From: Winogradskyella litoriviva
GTDB lineage: Bacteria > Bacteroidota > Bacteroidia > Flavobacteriales > Flavobacteriaceae
DNA length: 64,000 nt
Assembly (NCBI RefSeq): GCF_013249065.1
Contig: NZ_JABRWQ010000005.1
Location: 1 to 64,000, forward strand
Reading direction: 5' to 3'
In this document: piece after piece, positions 35,502 through 44,236 of the stretch
Layout: each line of letters opens with the position of its first letter
How positions within the stretch are numbered: the stretch's first letter is position 1
Program-made: the position numbers and the translations under genes
Notes under the pieces: model-generated
Told to the model about the DNA's origin: nothing
Database searches by the model: none
What the model saw: only the letters and a program-made list of their open reading frames with translations

Positions 35502-36323
35502 TTAGTTGGTTTTTAATTTTTCAAATCCCATTTCATATTTACAGTTAGTTCCTTCGTCAAAAGAACCGTCAGTATCACAAGTCTTTATTAACTTACTGTT
35601 CTTATAATATTTCCGAAAGGTGTATTTTTTATTTTTCATAAAGGTTTCTACTTTGTCAAAACCATTAAAATTGTAATGTGTATTTGTTAATCCACTAACT
35701 TTTTCATCGTCTACATATTCAATTCTCGAATATTGTTTTCCATCTGTTCGGTTGTGAATATGTAAGCCTTGTTTTAAGCCATAAATATCTATATAGTTTA
35801 TGGTATCATTATTAACAATTTTAAATGAAGGCTTATCTTTTCTTATCTTAAATCTATGCTTGGTTTTTGGTATTATTTTATTATTAAGTGTTATTGTATA
35901 ATCTTTATTTATCAGTCCTTTTATTTTGTAAGTTAGGTTAAAGGCACAATCACAATCGGCAACCTCTTCAATCCATTCTTCCGTTACAATTTCAATAGAA
36001 TCATTTTTAGTCTCTTTATAAATGCGATATTCTCTTGTTCCGCGAAAGACTAAATTTAATGTGTCTTTTTTTAATTCAATTTCACCTTTTTGTGTTTTAC
36101 TACAATTAGCAACAACAAAAATGTTATACAAATGAAAATCGTCAGTCTTTTCTATTTCTAATATTCGATTCTGAAATTTATTTAGATTTGGATAATAGAC
36201 ATCTTCTACACACTCACTTGAATTGTAATTTAGTAACTCAATTTTTGTTTGAGACGTGCCTGTTAAGCAGATAAATAAAAGAGGTAACAGCACTAAATAA
36301 AGCGTTATATAAGAATGTTTCAT
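35502..36323 (-). CDS. Secreted hypothetical protein
   Basis: 273 residues; not recognised. An N-terminal hydrophobic segment (about 5-22) followed by Thr-Ser-Gln is a likely signal peptide. A Cys at residue 19 sits inside the core, but the LLFIC context is a poor lipobox. The body is beta-rich with a Cys-x-Cys (DCDCAFNLTYKIKG). The C-terminus has repeats like YNFNGFDKVETF and KYTFRKYYKNSKLIKTC that recall MORN-like antitoxin or surface repeats, but weakly. It is convergent with mazG. Confidence 0.65.
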   Translation of the reverse strand: MKHSYITLYLVLLPLLFICLTGTSQTKIELLNYNSSECVEDVYYPNLNKFQNRILEIEKTDDFHLYNIFVVANCSKTQKGEIELKKDTLNLVFRGTREYRIYKETKNDSIEIVTEEWIEEVADCDCAFNLTYKIKGLINKDYTITLNNKIIPKTKHRFKIRKDKPSFKIVNNDTINYIDIYGLKQGLHIHNRTDGKQYSRIEYVDDEKVSGLTNTHYNFNGFDKVETFMKNKKYTFRKYYKNSKLIKTCDTDGSFDEGTNCKYEMGFEKLKTN

Positions 36324-36671
36324 TTAATTGGCTCAATTATTTCCGTGTTAGGATTGCAACTAATTTAGCCAAAACAACCCGAAAATGTGCAATAGTTAAC
36401 AAGAAAATTTGCGAGAACTACCCAATTTAACTTACCGTAATAATAGATAGTAACAGTGTTAAAGTTATCTAAAATTAGTTATATAAACATCCAAAACTAA
36501 TATTTGTGCGTAAATACTGTATATAAAAGCAAATTCGCTTTTATATCTTAGTAGGAAATCTTAATTATTATTTTAAGCGGTTGTAATTAAGGTTAATTTA
36601 GTTTAGTTAGGGCAAAACCCATCTGTTGAGACAGATGGGTTTTGATATTTTAAGGATAAAAGTTTATCTTA
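36324..36671. other. 348-bp non-coding gap with two hairpins
   Basis: No credible ORF. It holds the upstream region of the 35502 gene and the 3' region of the DUF349 gene. A perfect hairpin at 36521-36546 (ATATAAAAGC arm) and a strong one at 36614-36643 stand out. The second is probably the DUF349 terminator; the first has no clear role. Confidence 0.5.
36614..36643. terminator. Hairpin terminator downstream of the DUF349 gene
   Basis: AAAACCCATCTG (36614-36625) pairs perfectly with CAGATGGGTTTT (36632-36643), loop six bases. Four T close the stem on either strand. Confidence 0.65.
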
Positions 36672-38654
36672 TTAATTGTACATTCCACGAACCTTACTTA
36701 GCTTGGCTTTCCAAGTATCTAAATCTGTTTTATGTTTAGCAATGTTTTTATGTACATCTTTTACTAATGGATTATCTGATTTTACATTAGAGAAAAATTG
36801 TAAATTATTTTCTAATTGGTTGATTTCAGATTTTATCTCATCAATACGTTTTTTTATAAAGTTGTATTCATTATCTAATAATCTCGTATCATCAGGATTG
36901 GCTAAGTTTTCAAGTTTACTATCAAACTTAATCATTTCTAATTTAGCCTTATCCATTTTTAGTTTATCAAAAGAATCATCAATGGCTTTGTAAAACTTAC
37001 CATCAATGTAACGTTTGCTTTGTGGTACATGTCCTATGGCTTTCCACTCTGCAATTTTAGATTTTAAAACTTCAATATCAGCTTTTGGATCTTCGGTAAG
37101 TTCCATGGTTTTTAAAGTGTCTAAAAGCTTCACTTTTTTATCAAATGCATCAAAAAGATGTTGGTCTTCTGCTTTTCTTGCTGCATGCATTTTGTCGAAA
37201 TAATGATTACAAGCGTTTTTAAATTGCTTCCAGATTTTATCACTATCTCGTCTTGGTACATGACCTATTTTTTTCCAGTCATTCTGAATTTTCTTCATCA
37301 AAGGAGTAACTGTCTTAAAGTCGTCGTTATCCTTATTATCTTCTGCAATTTGAATTAATTCCTTTTTCTTTTTAAGATTTTCGTATTGATCTTTCTTTAG
37401 GTCTTTGTAAAAGCCGTTTTTTCCTCTGTTAAAAGTTCTAACTGCATCTTTAAATTTTGCCCAAGTAGCTTCATTAACTTTTATTGGTACTTTACCGGCT
37501 TTGAAAAATGCTTCTCTTAGAGCTTCAATTTCTTTTATTTTTTTCTGCCATGCGCTATGAGAATTATTTTTGTCTTCTGCTATGGTGGCTATTTGAGCAA
37601 TAATTTCTTCTTTTCGCTCAAGATTTTTTTCGTGAGCTTTATCCATGTCTGCAAAATAGGCTTGGCGCTTGTCATGTATTGCTTTTGTTGCATTACTAAA
37701 ACGTTCCCAAATTTCTTCTCTATGTTCTTTACCAACAGGTCCAAGTTCTTCTTTCCATAATTTATGTAAAACTTGTAATTCTCTAAAAGAGCGATTGGTG
37801 TTTTCATCTTGTGCTAACTCTTCGGCACGTTCTATGATTTTAATTTTCTGATCATAGTTGTGCTTAAAATCCATATCTCTCAAGTCATTGTTGAGATGTA
37901 AAAAGTCGTAAAAACGTTCTACATGATGGTGATAAGTATTCCAAGCATTATTGTATTTATCTCTAGGAATTGGACCAGCGTTTCGCCATTTCTCTTGTAG
38001 TTCTTTGAAGTTTTTATAGGTTGTACCCATATTTTCTTCAACACTAAGCAGACCTTTGATGTCTTCGATTATTTGTAATCTATTTTCTAAATTTTGTTTT
38101 AGATTTTGCTCGCGCTCTTTGTAATAAGTGTTAATAGATTGCTTGTAATCTTTATAAAGTGAGTTAAATAATTTTTTAGTATCGTTAGAGTAGTAGAAGT
38201 CTATTTCATTGCCTCCTTCTGCTACAAATTCTTCTTTTTTCTCCTCTAAAAGTTCACTAAATTTTGCATTAAATTCAGATTTAATTTCATTAACATGTTT
38301 AGAAATTGTTTGAATTTTATGATGTTTCAACAATCGATTTAATTCCGTTGCTAATTCATCCATAGACATAGCATGGTAATCTTTTTCTTCAACCTCATGT
38401 CTTTCAGCATTAGATTCGTCTTCTGCATCTTCTGCGTTTGAAGCCTCTATTTCGTCATGGTGATCTTTGTCGGTTGCTTCGGTTTCAACGTCTTGGTCAA
38501 CGTTAGTTGATTCAGTGTTTGCTGTTTCGACTTCGGCATTTTCAGTTGTAGCTTCAGAATCAGCATTTTGCGTCGATTCTTCTATTTGAGTAGTTTCAGT
38601 AGTTTCTACTTCGTTTTTTCCATCTGCTTCTTGCAGGTTATCATTCTCAGACAT
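36672..38654 (-). CDS. DUF349 repeat protein
   Basis: 660 residues, cytoplasmic. The first 90 residues are low-complexity and acidic (Glu, Asp, Thr, Asn). At least five DUF349 helical repeats follow, each with a Trp-Lys...Gly-x-Val/Ile-Pro signature (EKWRNAGPIPRDKYNNAW, LWKEELGPVGKEHREEIW, AFFKAGKVPIKVNEATW, DWKKIGHVPRRDSDKIW, EWKAIGHVPQSKRYIDG). The rest is highly charged coiled helix. DUF349 proteins are abundant in Bacteroidota with no agreed function. A promoter lies in the 77-base gap after aroE. Confidence 0.88.
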   Translation of the reverse strand: MSENDNLQEADGKNEVETTETTQIEESTQNADSEATTENAEVETANTESTNVDQDVETEATDKDHHDEIEASNAEDAEDESNAERHEVEEKDYHAMSMDELATELNRLLKHHKIQTISKHVNEIKSEFNAKFSELLEEKKEEFVAEGGNEIDFYYSNDTKKLFNSLYKDYKQSINTYYKEREQNLKQNLENRLQIIEDIKGLLSVEENMGTTYKNFKELQEKWRNAGPIPRDKYNNAWNTYHHHVERFYDFLHLNNDLRDMDFKHNYDQKIKIIERAEELAQDENTNRSFRELQVLHKLWKEELGPVGKEHREEIWERFSNATKAIHDKRQAYFADMDKAHEKNLERKEEIIAQIATIAEDKNNSHSAWQKKIKEIEALREAFFKAGKVPIKVNEATWAKFKDAVRTFNRGKNGFYKDLKKDQYENLKKKKELIQIAEDNKDNDDFKTVTPLMKKIQNDWKKIGHVPRRDSDKIWKQFKNACNHYFDKMHAARKAEDQHLFDAFDKKVKLLDTLKTMELTEDPKADIEVLKSKIAEWKAIGHVPQSKRYIDGKFYKAIDDSFDKLKMDKAKLEMIKFDSKLENLANPDDTRLLDNEYNFIKKRIDEIKSEINQLENNLQFFSNVKSDNPLVKDVHKNIAKHKTDLDTWKAKLSKVRGMYN

Positions 38655-38676
38655 ATGTCAAGTTTTTTATAGGAGT

Positions 38677-38707
38677 TAAAGATACTAACAACTGTTAGAA
38701 CTACAAA
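38677..38707 (-). promoter_or_regulatory. Promoter of the DUF349 gene
   Basis: On the minus strand TTTG (38707-38704) is followed 19 bases later by TATCTTTA (38684-38677), one base off TAnnTTTG, about 22 bases before the ATG. Confidence 0.45.
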
Positions 38708-38731
38708 GTAAATGCTTCTAGACCTTATATT

Positions 38732-39493
38732 TTATGACTTATGCCATATTTTCCAAGATTTTTCAGCCTGTAGTCTTAGCATCTCTAATCCGTTGATTGT
38801 TGTTGAACCTTTTTTAAAACCATAATTTAAGAATTTGGTTTGTTCTGGATTATAAATAAGGTCGTACAAAATATGATGTTCTGTTATGCCTTTATATGGA
38901 ATTGTAGGACATTCTTCTATATTTGGAAATGTACCAAGAGGTGTACAATTAATAATAATCGTATACTCTGAAATAATACGTTCAGTTAAATCATTATAAG
39001 AAAAAGTAACCCCTTTTTTGTGTGATCGCGAAACAAAATCAAATTGTATTTTTAGTTTTTTAAGAGCATAAGCAATGGCTTTAGACGCTCCTCCTGTACC
39101 TAGAATCAATGCTTTTTTATGATGGGATTTTAAATGTGGCTTAAGTGAGTTTTTAAAGCCATAGTAATCCGTATTATAGCCTACAAGTTTGTTGTTTTTT
39201 GTGAACCTAATAGTATTTACTGCACCTATTTTTTCGGCTGTTTTATTTAATTTATCTAAAAAAGTAATAACTTGTTCTTTGTAAGGAATGGTAACATTAA
39301 TGCCTTTTAAGTTTGGCGTGTTATCAATAACTTCTTTTAATTCGTCGATAGTTTGCAAGTCGAAATTAACATAAGTATGAGGTAAGTTTTCTTTTTCAAA
39401 CTTCTTTGCAAAATAGCCTCTTGAAAACGAGTAGGAGATGTCTCTACCTAATAACCCAAATTTATATTTTGCTTTGTCTTGTTTGTTTTCCAT
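38732..39493 (-). CDS. aroE: Shikimate dehydrogenase
   Basis: 253 residues, the short form. It reduces 3-dehydroshikimate with NADPH in the aromatic amino acid pathway. Visible are the substrate site GRDISYSFSRGYF (16-28), the catalytic lysine in NVTIPYKEQ, VNTIRF, the Asp in GYNTDYYGF, the Rossmann loop LGTGGASKAIAYAL and NCTPLGTFPN. The N-terminal 32 bases overlap the end of the upstream DUF368 gene, so it is co-transcribed with the TPR-DUF368-DUF368 run. Confidence 0.93.
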   Translation of the reverse strand: MENKQDKAKYKFGLLGRDISYSFSRGYFAKKFEKENLPHTYVNFDLQTIDELKEVIDNTPNLKGINVTIPYKEQVITFLDKLNKTAEKIGAVNTIRFTKNNKLVGYNTDYYGFKNSLKPHLKSHHKKALILGTGGASKAIAYALKKLKIQFDFVSRSHKKGVTFSYNDLTERIISEYTIIINCTPLGTFPNIEECPTIPYKGITEHHILYDLIYNPEQTKFLNYGFKKGSTTINGLEMLRLQAEKSWKIWHKS

Positions 39494-40481
39494 ACCATTC
39501 TAATCCTAAAACTATGAGAATTCCTAGGGCAATATAAACAATTGCAATATAAGTTTGACTATTAAATTCTGGTAAAAAACGCTCGTAATTTGCGATAATT
39601 TGTTTCCCTGTTGAATCTAAAATAAGTGAACCATCGAGATTTTCTTGGTAAATCGTTTTTTTCCATGGCCAAACCACACCAAGTGAGCCTATTATAAAAC
39701 CCATAATAGTGGCTAAAGTAATGTTTTTATAATGTTTTAGAATATAGTTTAAAATATGAGAAAACGTAACTAAACCAGTTATTGAGCCTATTGTAAATAC
39801 TGCTAAAACTTTTAGAAGTCTTATGCGTACTTCATTATGTATAAATTCAAAATTACCACTAAATATATCGAACATGGTATCGAATAATGCGTTAACAGAA
39901 TCCACCAAGAGTAGAACGTAGTTACCTAAAATTATTAGAATAAATGAACCCGAAAAACCAGGAAGCGTCATACCAGAAACACTTATAATACCACAAAAGA
40001 AAACAAAAAACAGATTGTCGTTTTCAGTCGCTGGATCTAGAAAACTAATACTTATACCTGCAATTGCGCCAAGTATTAAGGCTGTAAAAGTAGTTCTGTT
40101 CCATTCTTTAAAGTCTTTACTTAAATAGTATATAGAGCCTAGAATCATTCCGAAGAAAGTGCTCCAAACGTATAATTCATAATGCACAATAAGATAGTCT
40201 AAAATTTTAGAGACACTAAAATAACTCACTATCATACCTAGAAATAATAGACTTAAAAATTTACCATTAATGTAGCGGTAGAAGCTTTTAAATCTTCCAT
40301 TAAATAAAAGTTTAAAAGCTTTTTTGTTAACGCGTTGTAAGGAGTAAATAAATTCTTGGTAGAAACCAGCAACAAATGCAACAACACCTCCAGAAACACC
40401 AGGCACTTTATTGGCTGCTCCCATAGCCAAACCTTTAATGACCAAGAATATACGATCTTTAAGGCTCCTTGTACTTTGCAT
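39462..40481 (-). CDS. DUF368 membrane protein, likely undecaprenyl-phosphate translocase (PopT-like)
   Basis: 339 residues, about eight to ten membrane segments. Both halves carry the family's loop: MGAANKVPGVSGGVVAFVAG (16-35) and TLPGFSGSFILIILG. DUF368 proteins have been shown to recycle undecaprenyl phosphate across the inner membrane. It is paralogous to the gene directly upstream, which it overlaps by one base (TAATG), and it overlaps aroE by 32 bases at the other end. The C-terminus ends in a basic cytoplasmic tail. Confidence 0.88.
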   Translation of the reverse strand: MQSTRSLKDRIFLVIKGLAMGAANKVPGVSGGVVAFVAGFYQEFIYSLQRVNKKAFKLLFNGRFKSFYRYINGKFLSLLFLGMIVSYFSVSKILDYLIVHYELYVWSTFFGMILGSIYYLSKDFKEWNRTTFTALILGAIAGISISFLDPATENDNLFFVFFCGIISVSGMTLPGFSGSFILIILGNYVLLLVDSVNALFDTMFDIFSGNFEFIHNEVRIRLLKVLAVFTIGSITGLVTFSHILNYILKHYKNITLATIMGFIIGSLGVVWPWKKTIYQENLDGSLILDSTGKQIIANYERFLPEFNSQTYIAIVYIALGILIVLGLEWYGKQTRQSKI

Positions 40482-41449
40482 TATACCTTATTTTTTTGTT
40501 TTCCTAAGGTTTCTAAAATAAGAATTGCAGCAAAACCAATAACGATAAAAATAATGGCCATTATTATTTCGTTATCACCATTATAAGAGGTTGGTAGGAT
40601 GCTTCTATCGAGTAAGGTTACTACTTCTCTTTCAGAATTAACACGTGTTTTTAAAACCTCTTTCCAAGGCCATATTTTGTTTAAGGAGCCAATCATAAAG
40701 CCTGTTAGGATGGCTAATGTTAGATTTTTTTGATGTTTAAACATCCAATTTAAGGCTTTAGAGAACACTTTTAAGCCTACAATTGCACCAACAGCAAGCA
40801 GAATAAATTTAAAAAAGGCGTCTTTAAATAAAGCCATGTCTCCATTTAATAAACCGTCTCGTAAGTTGTTAATAGTATCAATAGCAGTTTGGTAAGCACC
40901 AAGAATTAATAAAATAAATGCACCAGAAACACCAGGTAGTATCATAGCAATTATAGCAATAAACCCACAAAATAAAAGATAAAAAGGACTGTCTGGAGAT
41001 GCAAATGGTTCTGCAAGTGTAATGTAATACGATAAAATGGATGTGACAAAAATGGCTATAACCACTTTTAGAGACCAACCTTTAATTTGTTTAGCTATAT
41101 ATAGTATACTTGCTAAAACTAGCCCAAAAAAGAAGGACCAAAGCAAAATAGGTTCATGGTGTAATAACCATTTAATTAATTTAGCTAAGGATAAGATACT
41201 TATGGCAATACCCAAAAATAAGGCTAGTAAGAAATTACCGTTAATAGAAGTCCATGCTGTTTTAAAACCATCTTTTTTCCATACTTTAAAAACATTGAGA
41301 TTTACTTTATCTATGCTTTCTAGTAGTTCTTCGTAAATACCAGATATAAAAGCTATAGTTCCACCAGAAACACCAGGAACAACATCTGCTGCTCCCATAG
41401 CAATACCTTTAAAAGTTATAACTAAGTAATCTATAAATCGTCTTTGCAT
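40481..41449 (-). CDS. DUF368 membrane protein, likely undecaprenyl-phosphate translocase (PopT-like)
   Basis: 322 residues with about eight to ten membrane segments. The duplicated loop is very clear: MGAADVVPGVSGGTIAFISG (19-38) and ILPGVSGAFILLILGAY. Sequence and layout match its downstream paralogue (GFMIGSLNKIWPWK here, GFIIGSLGVVWPWK there). The two may work as separate carriers or as a heteromer; the sequence does not decide. It follows the TPR gene by 40 bases. Confidence 0.9.
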   Translation of the reverse strand: MQRRFIDYLVITFKGIAMGAADVVPGVSGGTIAFISGIYEELLESIDKVNLNVFKVWKKDGFKTAWTSINGNFLLALFLGIAISILSLAKLIKWLLHHEPILLWSFFFGLVLASILYIAKQIKGWSLKVVIAIFVTSILSYYITLAEPFASPDSPFYLLFCGFIAIIAMILPGVSGAFILLILGAYQTAIDTINNLRDGLLNGDMALFKDAFFKFILLAVGAIVGLKVFSKALNWMFKHQKNLTLAILTGFMIGSLNKIWPWKEVLKTRVNSEREVVTLLDRSILPTSYNGDNEIIMAIIFIVIGFAAILILETLGKQKNKV

Positions 41450-41489
41450 TTTAAGTCTTGATAAAAAGAATGCTAAGGTATGATTTTTT

Positions 41490-42896
41490 TTAGTTTGAAG
41501 ACTTTTTACCTTCTGAAATTATAGCCTTAACCAAAGGTCTATCTTTAAGTTGTGGGAATAATTCTGAAATTATAAAACTATAATCAATATTTAGACGTGT
41601 TGCATTTTTTAGATGAAAACGGCCTTCTTCTGGTTGGTGTACCATAAAATAGAGTCCAGCTAATCGATATTCAATTTCTGCATTTTCTGGATAAAACTCT
41701 GTGGCCTGGAGCAGGTTAAAAATTGCAGCTTGGTGTTCTCCAAGTGTTACTAAAATATCGGTTCTATTGAGCCATGTATCTAACTCGTAATTACCCAATT
41801 CTAAAGTACGCTTGTAACCTTGTTCTGCTTCTTCTAAAAAATTTAAACGTTTATTTACTGTAGCGTATAATTTCCAATAAATTACATTATCGCTATCTAT
41901 ATTAACAGCTCTTTTTATATAATCTAGAGCGCTTTGGTAGTCTAGACGCTTCATGTAAAACTTAGTAATTGCAATCCAGCCTTTATCTAATAAAACATCT
42001 TCATCAATAGTTTTTTTGAAGAATTGAACAGCTAAGTCATCTTGACCGAGTTTAGAATAACACTGGCCAATGCGCAGTAGTGCAAAGGATGTTGGGTCAT
42101 CTAAAACTAAAGTGATTTTGTAATTTTCAATGGCCTCTTCGTATTTTTTTAGCTTTTCTAAAACTTTTCCTTTTTCAATGTAAGCACCAACAAAAGTATC
42201 ATCAGATATAATTGCAAAATCAAATGCTGCATTTGCTTTAGCTAAATCATTTATGGCAAAATATTGTCGCCCTAATTGATGCCATGCAACCTCAGAATAA
42301 GGATTGATGTCTAAGAATTTATTAAGATAATCTATAGCTTCTTCATTTAGATTTAAAAAATCGTAGCAATAAATAATATTATGAAGTGCTGAGTAGTCTG
42401 ATGTATCACTTTCTAAACATTTTTTAAAAAATACAAGCGCCTTATCAAATTTGTCTATAAATAAATATTCCATGCCAACTAGTGCGTATAAATCAGCATC
42501 GTCCTCTGGCGTGTTAGACATTTCTATAGCTATGAGTAAAGTGTCAATAGCTTTTTGGTGTTCATCTTGTTTAGATAAAACATTTGCTTTTTGAATAAAT
42601 ACTTCCTCGTTTGTTGGTTCTAAATTGTGTAGCTGATCTAATAATTCGTCAGCTTCGGTAAACTTATTTTCAATAACTAGTATTTCAACTTGAAATAATC
42701 TTAAATTAATTGAACTAGGATGTTGTTCTAGACCTAATTTAATGGCGCGTTTAGATAGGGCAATTTTACCATGTTCTAAATAATAATGAATAATATTTTC
42801 AAACTCATTAGAATCAAAGAACAAAATATCATTGGTCTTTAACATCGATTCAAATCGAGTAAGTGATAAATTTTCGTCGTCGCGACTGTATTGCAT
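41490..42896 (-). CDS. Tetratricopeptide repeat protein
   Basis: 468 residues, no signal peptide, almost wholly TPR helices (for example DLYALVGMEYLFIDKFDKAL, GAYIEKGKVLEKLKKYEEAI, FALLRIGQCYSKLGQDDLAV, AEIEYRLAGLYFMVHQPEEG), about ten or more repeats. A protein-protein scaffold; the partner is unknown. In flavobacteria it is regularly followed by the DUF368 genes, as here. Confidence 0.9.
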   Translation of the reverse strand: MQYSRDDENLSLTRFESMLKTNDILFFDSNEFENIIHYYLEHGKIALSKRAIKLGLEQHPSSINLRLFQVEILVIENKFTEADELLDQLHNLEPTNEEVFIQKANVLSKQDEHQKAIDTLLIAIEMSNTPEDDADLYALVGMEYLFIDKFDKALVFFKKCLESDTSDYSALHNIIYCYDFLNLNEEAIDYLNKFLDINPYSEVAWHQLGRQYFAINDLAKANAAFDFAIISDDTFVGAYIEKGKVLEKLKKYEEAIENYKITLVLDDPTSFALLRIGQCYSKLGQDDLAVQFFKKTIDEDVLLDKGWIAITKFYMKRLDYQSALDYIKRAVNIDSDNVIYWKLYATVNKRLNFLEEAEQGYKRTLELGNYELDTWLNRTDILVTLGEHQAAIFNLLQATEFYPENAEIEYRLAGLYFMVHQPEEGRFHLKNATRLNIDYSFIISELFPQLKDRPLVKAIISEGKKSSN

Positions 42897-43057
42897 ATAA
42901 GGTTAAATAGTTCTTTGGAATAAAATTACAGTTATACTTAGCTCAAGATTAAAATTTGAACTATTGTTTTTAACAAAGTAGTTAACATTGAAATGTTACT
43001 TTATTTAATGAGTTCTAAATAGTTGGTATTAAGTTGTTTTAGACTTAGATTTTCTAG

Positions 43058-44233
43058 TTAAAACTTATCTAAAATTGAAGTTATAATACGACAACCTTCA
43101 ATTATTTCATCGTTTGATATAGTTAAAGGCGGTGTAATTCTGATAGCTTTTGGTTCAAAAAGTAGCCAAAATAAGATTAGTCCTTTGTCTTCTGCTTGCA
43201 GGATTACATCATTAGTAAGTTCAGAATTATCTGTAAGTGCGGCTAACATTAGGCCACGTCCTCTAATTTCTTTGATGTGTTTATGTTGAAGGTGTTTTCT
43301 TATTAATTTTTCTTTTTCTAAGGTTTCAGCAATGAGGTTAGTCTCTGTAATTTCTTTTAAAGTCGCCAAAGCAGCTGCCGCAATTACAGGATTGCCACCA
43401 AAAGTTGTGATATGTCCGAGTTTAGGATTGTCGCTTAAAGTATCCATCATTTCTTTAGATGCTGTAAACGCTCCAATAGGTAAACCACCTCCTAAACCTT
43501 TACCGGTAACCACTATATCTGGTTGACAATTGTAATTTTCAAACCCAAATAATTTACCTGTTCTTCCTATTCCTGGTTGTATTTCATCTAAAATAAATAC
43601 AGCACCAACTTGGTTGCATCGCTCTTGTACTTTATTTAAATAGTTGTCTATAGGTTCAATAAAACCTGCGCCTCCTTGTATAGTTTCTAAAATAACAGCG
43701 GCTGTGTTTTCTGTAATTTTAGCTAAATCACTCACCATATTAAAAGCAATATGCTTTATATCCGGAATTAATGGCAGAAATGGTTTTTTGCGCTCTTCAA
43801 AATCCATAAGACTAAGTGAGCCCATTGTATTTCCGTGATAAGCATTTTTTGCAGCTATAACTTCTGAACGACCAGTATAGCGTCTTGCGAGCTTAATGCT
43901 GCCTTCAATAGCTTCAGTACCTGAATTAACTAAATATGTCGATTCTAAAGGCATTGGTAAATACTTAGCTAAAAGTTTTGATAATTCTACAGCCGGTTGC
44001 TGCACATATTCACCGTAAACCATAACATGGAGATATTGGTCTAGCTGTGTTTTTATGGCATTAACAACCTTAGGGTGAGAATGCCCTAAACTGCAGGCTG
44101 AAACACCAGCAACAAAATCGAGATAAGCTTTATTCTTAGTGTCGTAAATGTAAGAGCCTTTGGCATGACTGATTTCCATCGCTAAAGGATGTGGTGTCGT
44201 CTGCGCTTGGTATTTAAGAAAATCGGATTTCAA
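43058..44233 (-). CDS. Class III PLP-dependent aminotransferase (aspartate aminotransferase family)
   Basis: 391 residues. The PLP-binding lysine is in VVTGKGLGGGLPIGAF, the cofactor Asp in FILDEIQPGIGRTG and the phosphate site in VNSGTEAIEGSIKLARR. The family includes acetylornithine and 4-aminobutyrate aminotransferases; the exact substrate cannot be assigned. The start is TTG (44233-44231), three bases after the OstA-like stop; the first Met inside (MEISHAKG, about residue 19) would cut the N-terminal helix. It belongs to an operon with the OstA-like gene. Confidence 0.88.
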   Translation of the reverse strand: MKSDFLKYQAQTTPHPLAMEISHAKGSYIYDTKNKAYLDFVAGVSACSLGHSHPKVVNAIKTQLDQYLHVMVYGEYVQQPAVELSKLLAKYLPMPLESTYLVNSGTEAIEGSIKLARRYTGRSEVIAAKNAYHGNTMGSLSLMDFEERKKPFLPLIPDIKHIAFNMVSDLAKITENTAAVILETIQGGAGFIEPIDNYLNKVQERCNQVGAVFILDEIQPGIGRTGKLFGFENYNCQPDIVVTGKGLGGGLPIGAFTASKEMMDTLSDNPKLGHITTFGGNPVIAAAALATLKEITETNLIAETLEKEKLIRKHLQHKHIKEIRGRGLMLAALTDNSELTNDVILQAEDKGLILFWLLFEPKAIRITPPLTISNDEIIEGCRIITSILDKF

Positions 44234-44236
44234 TTG

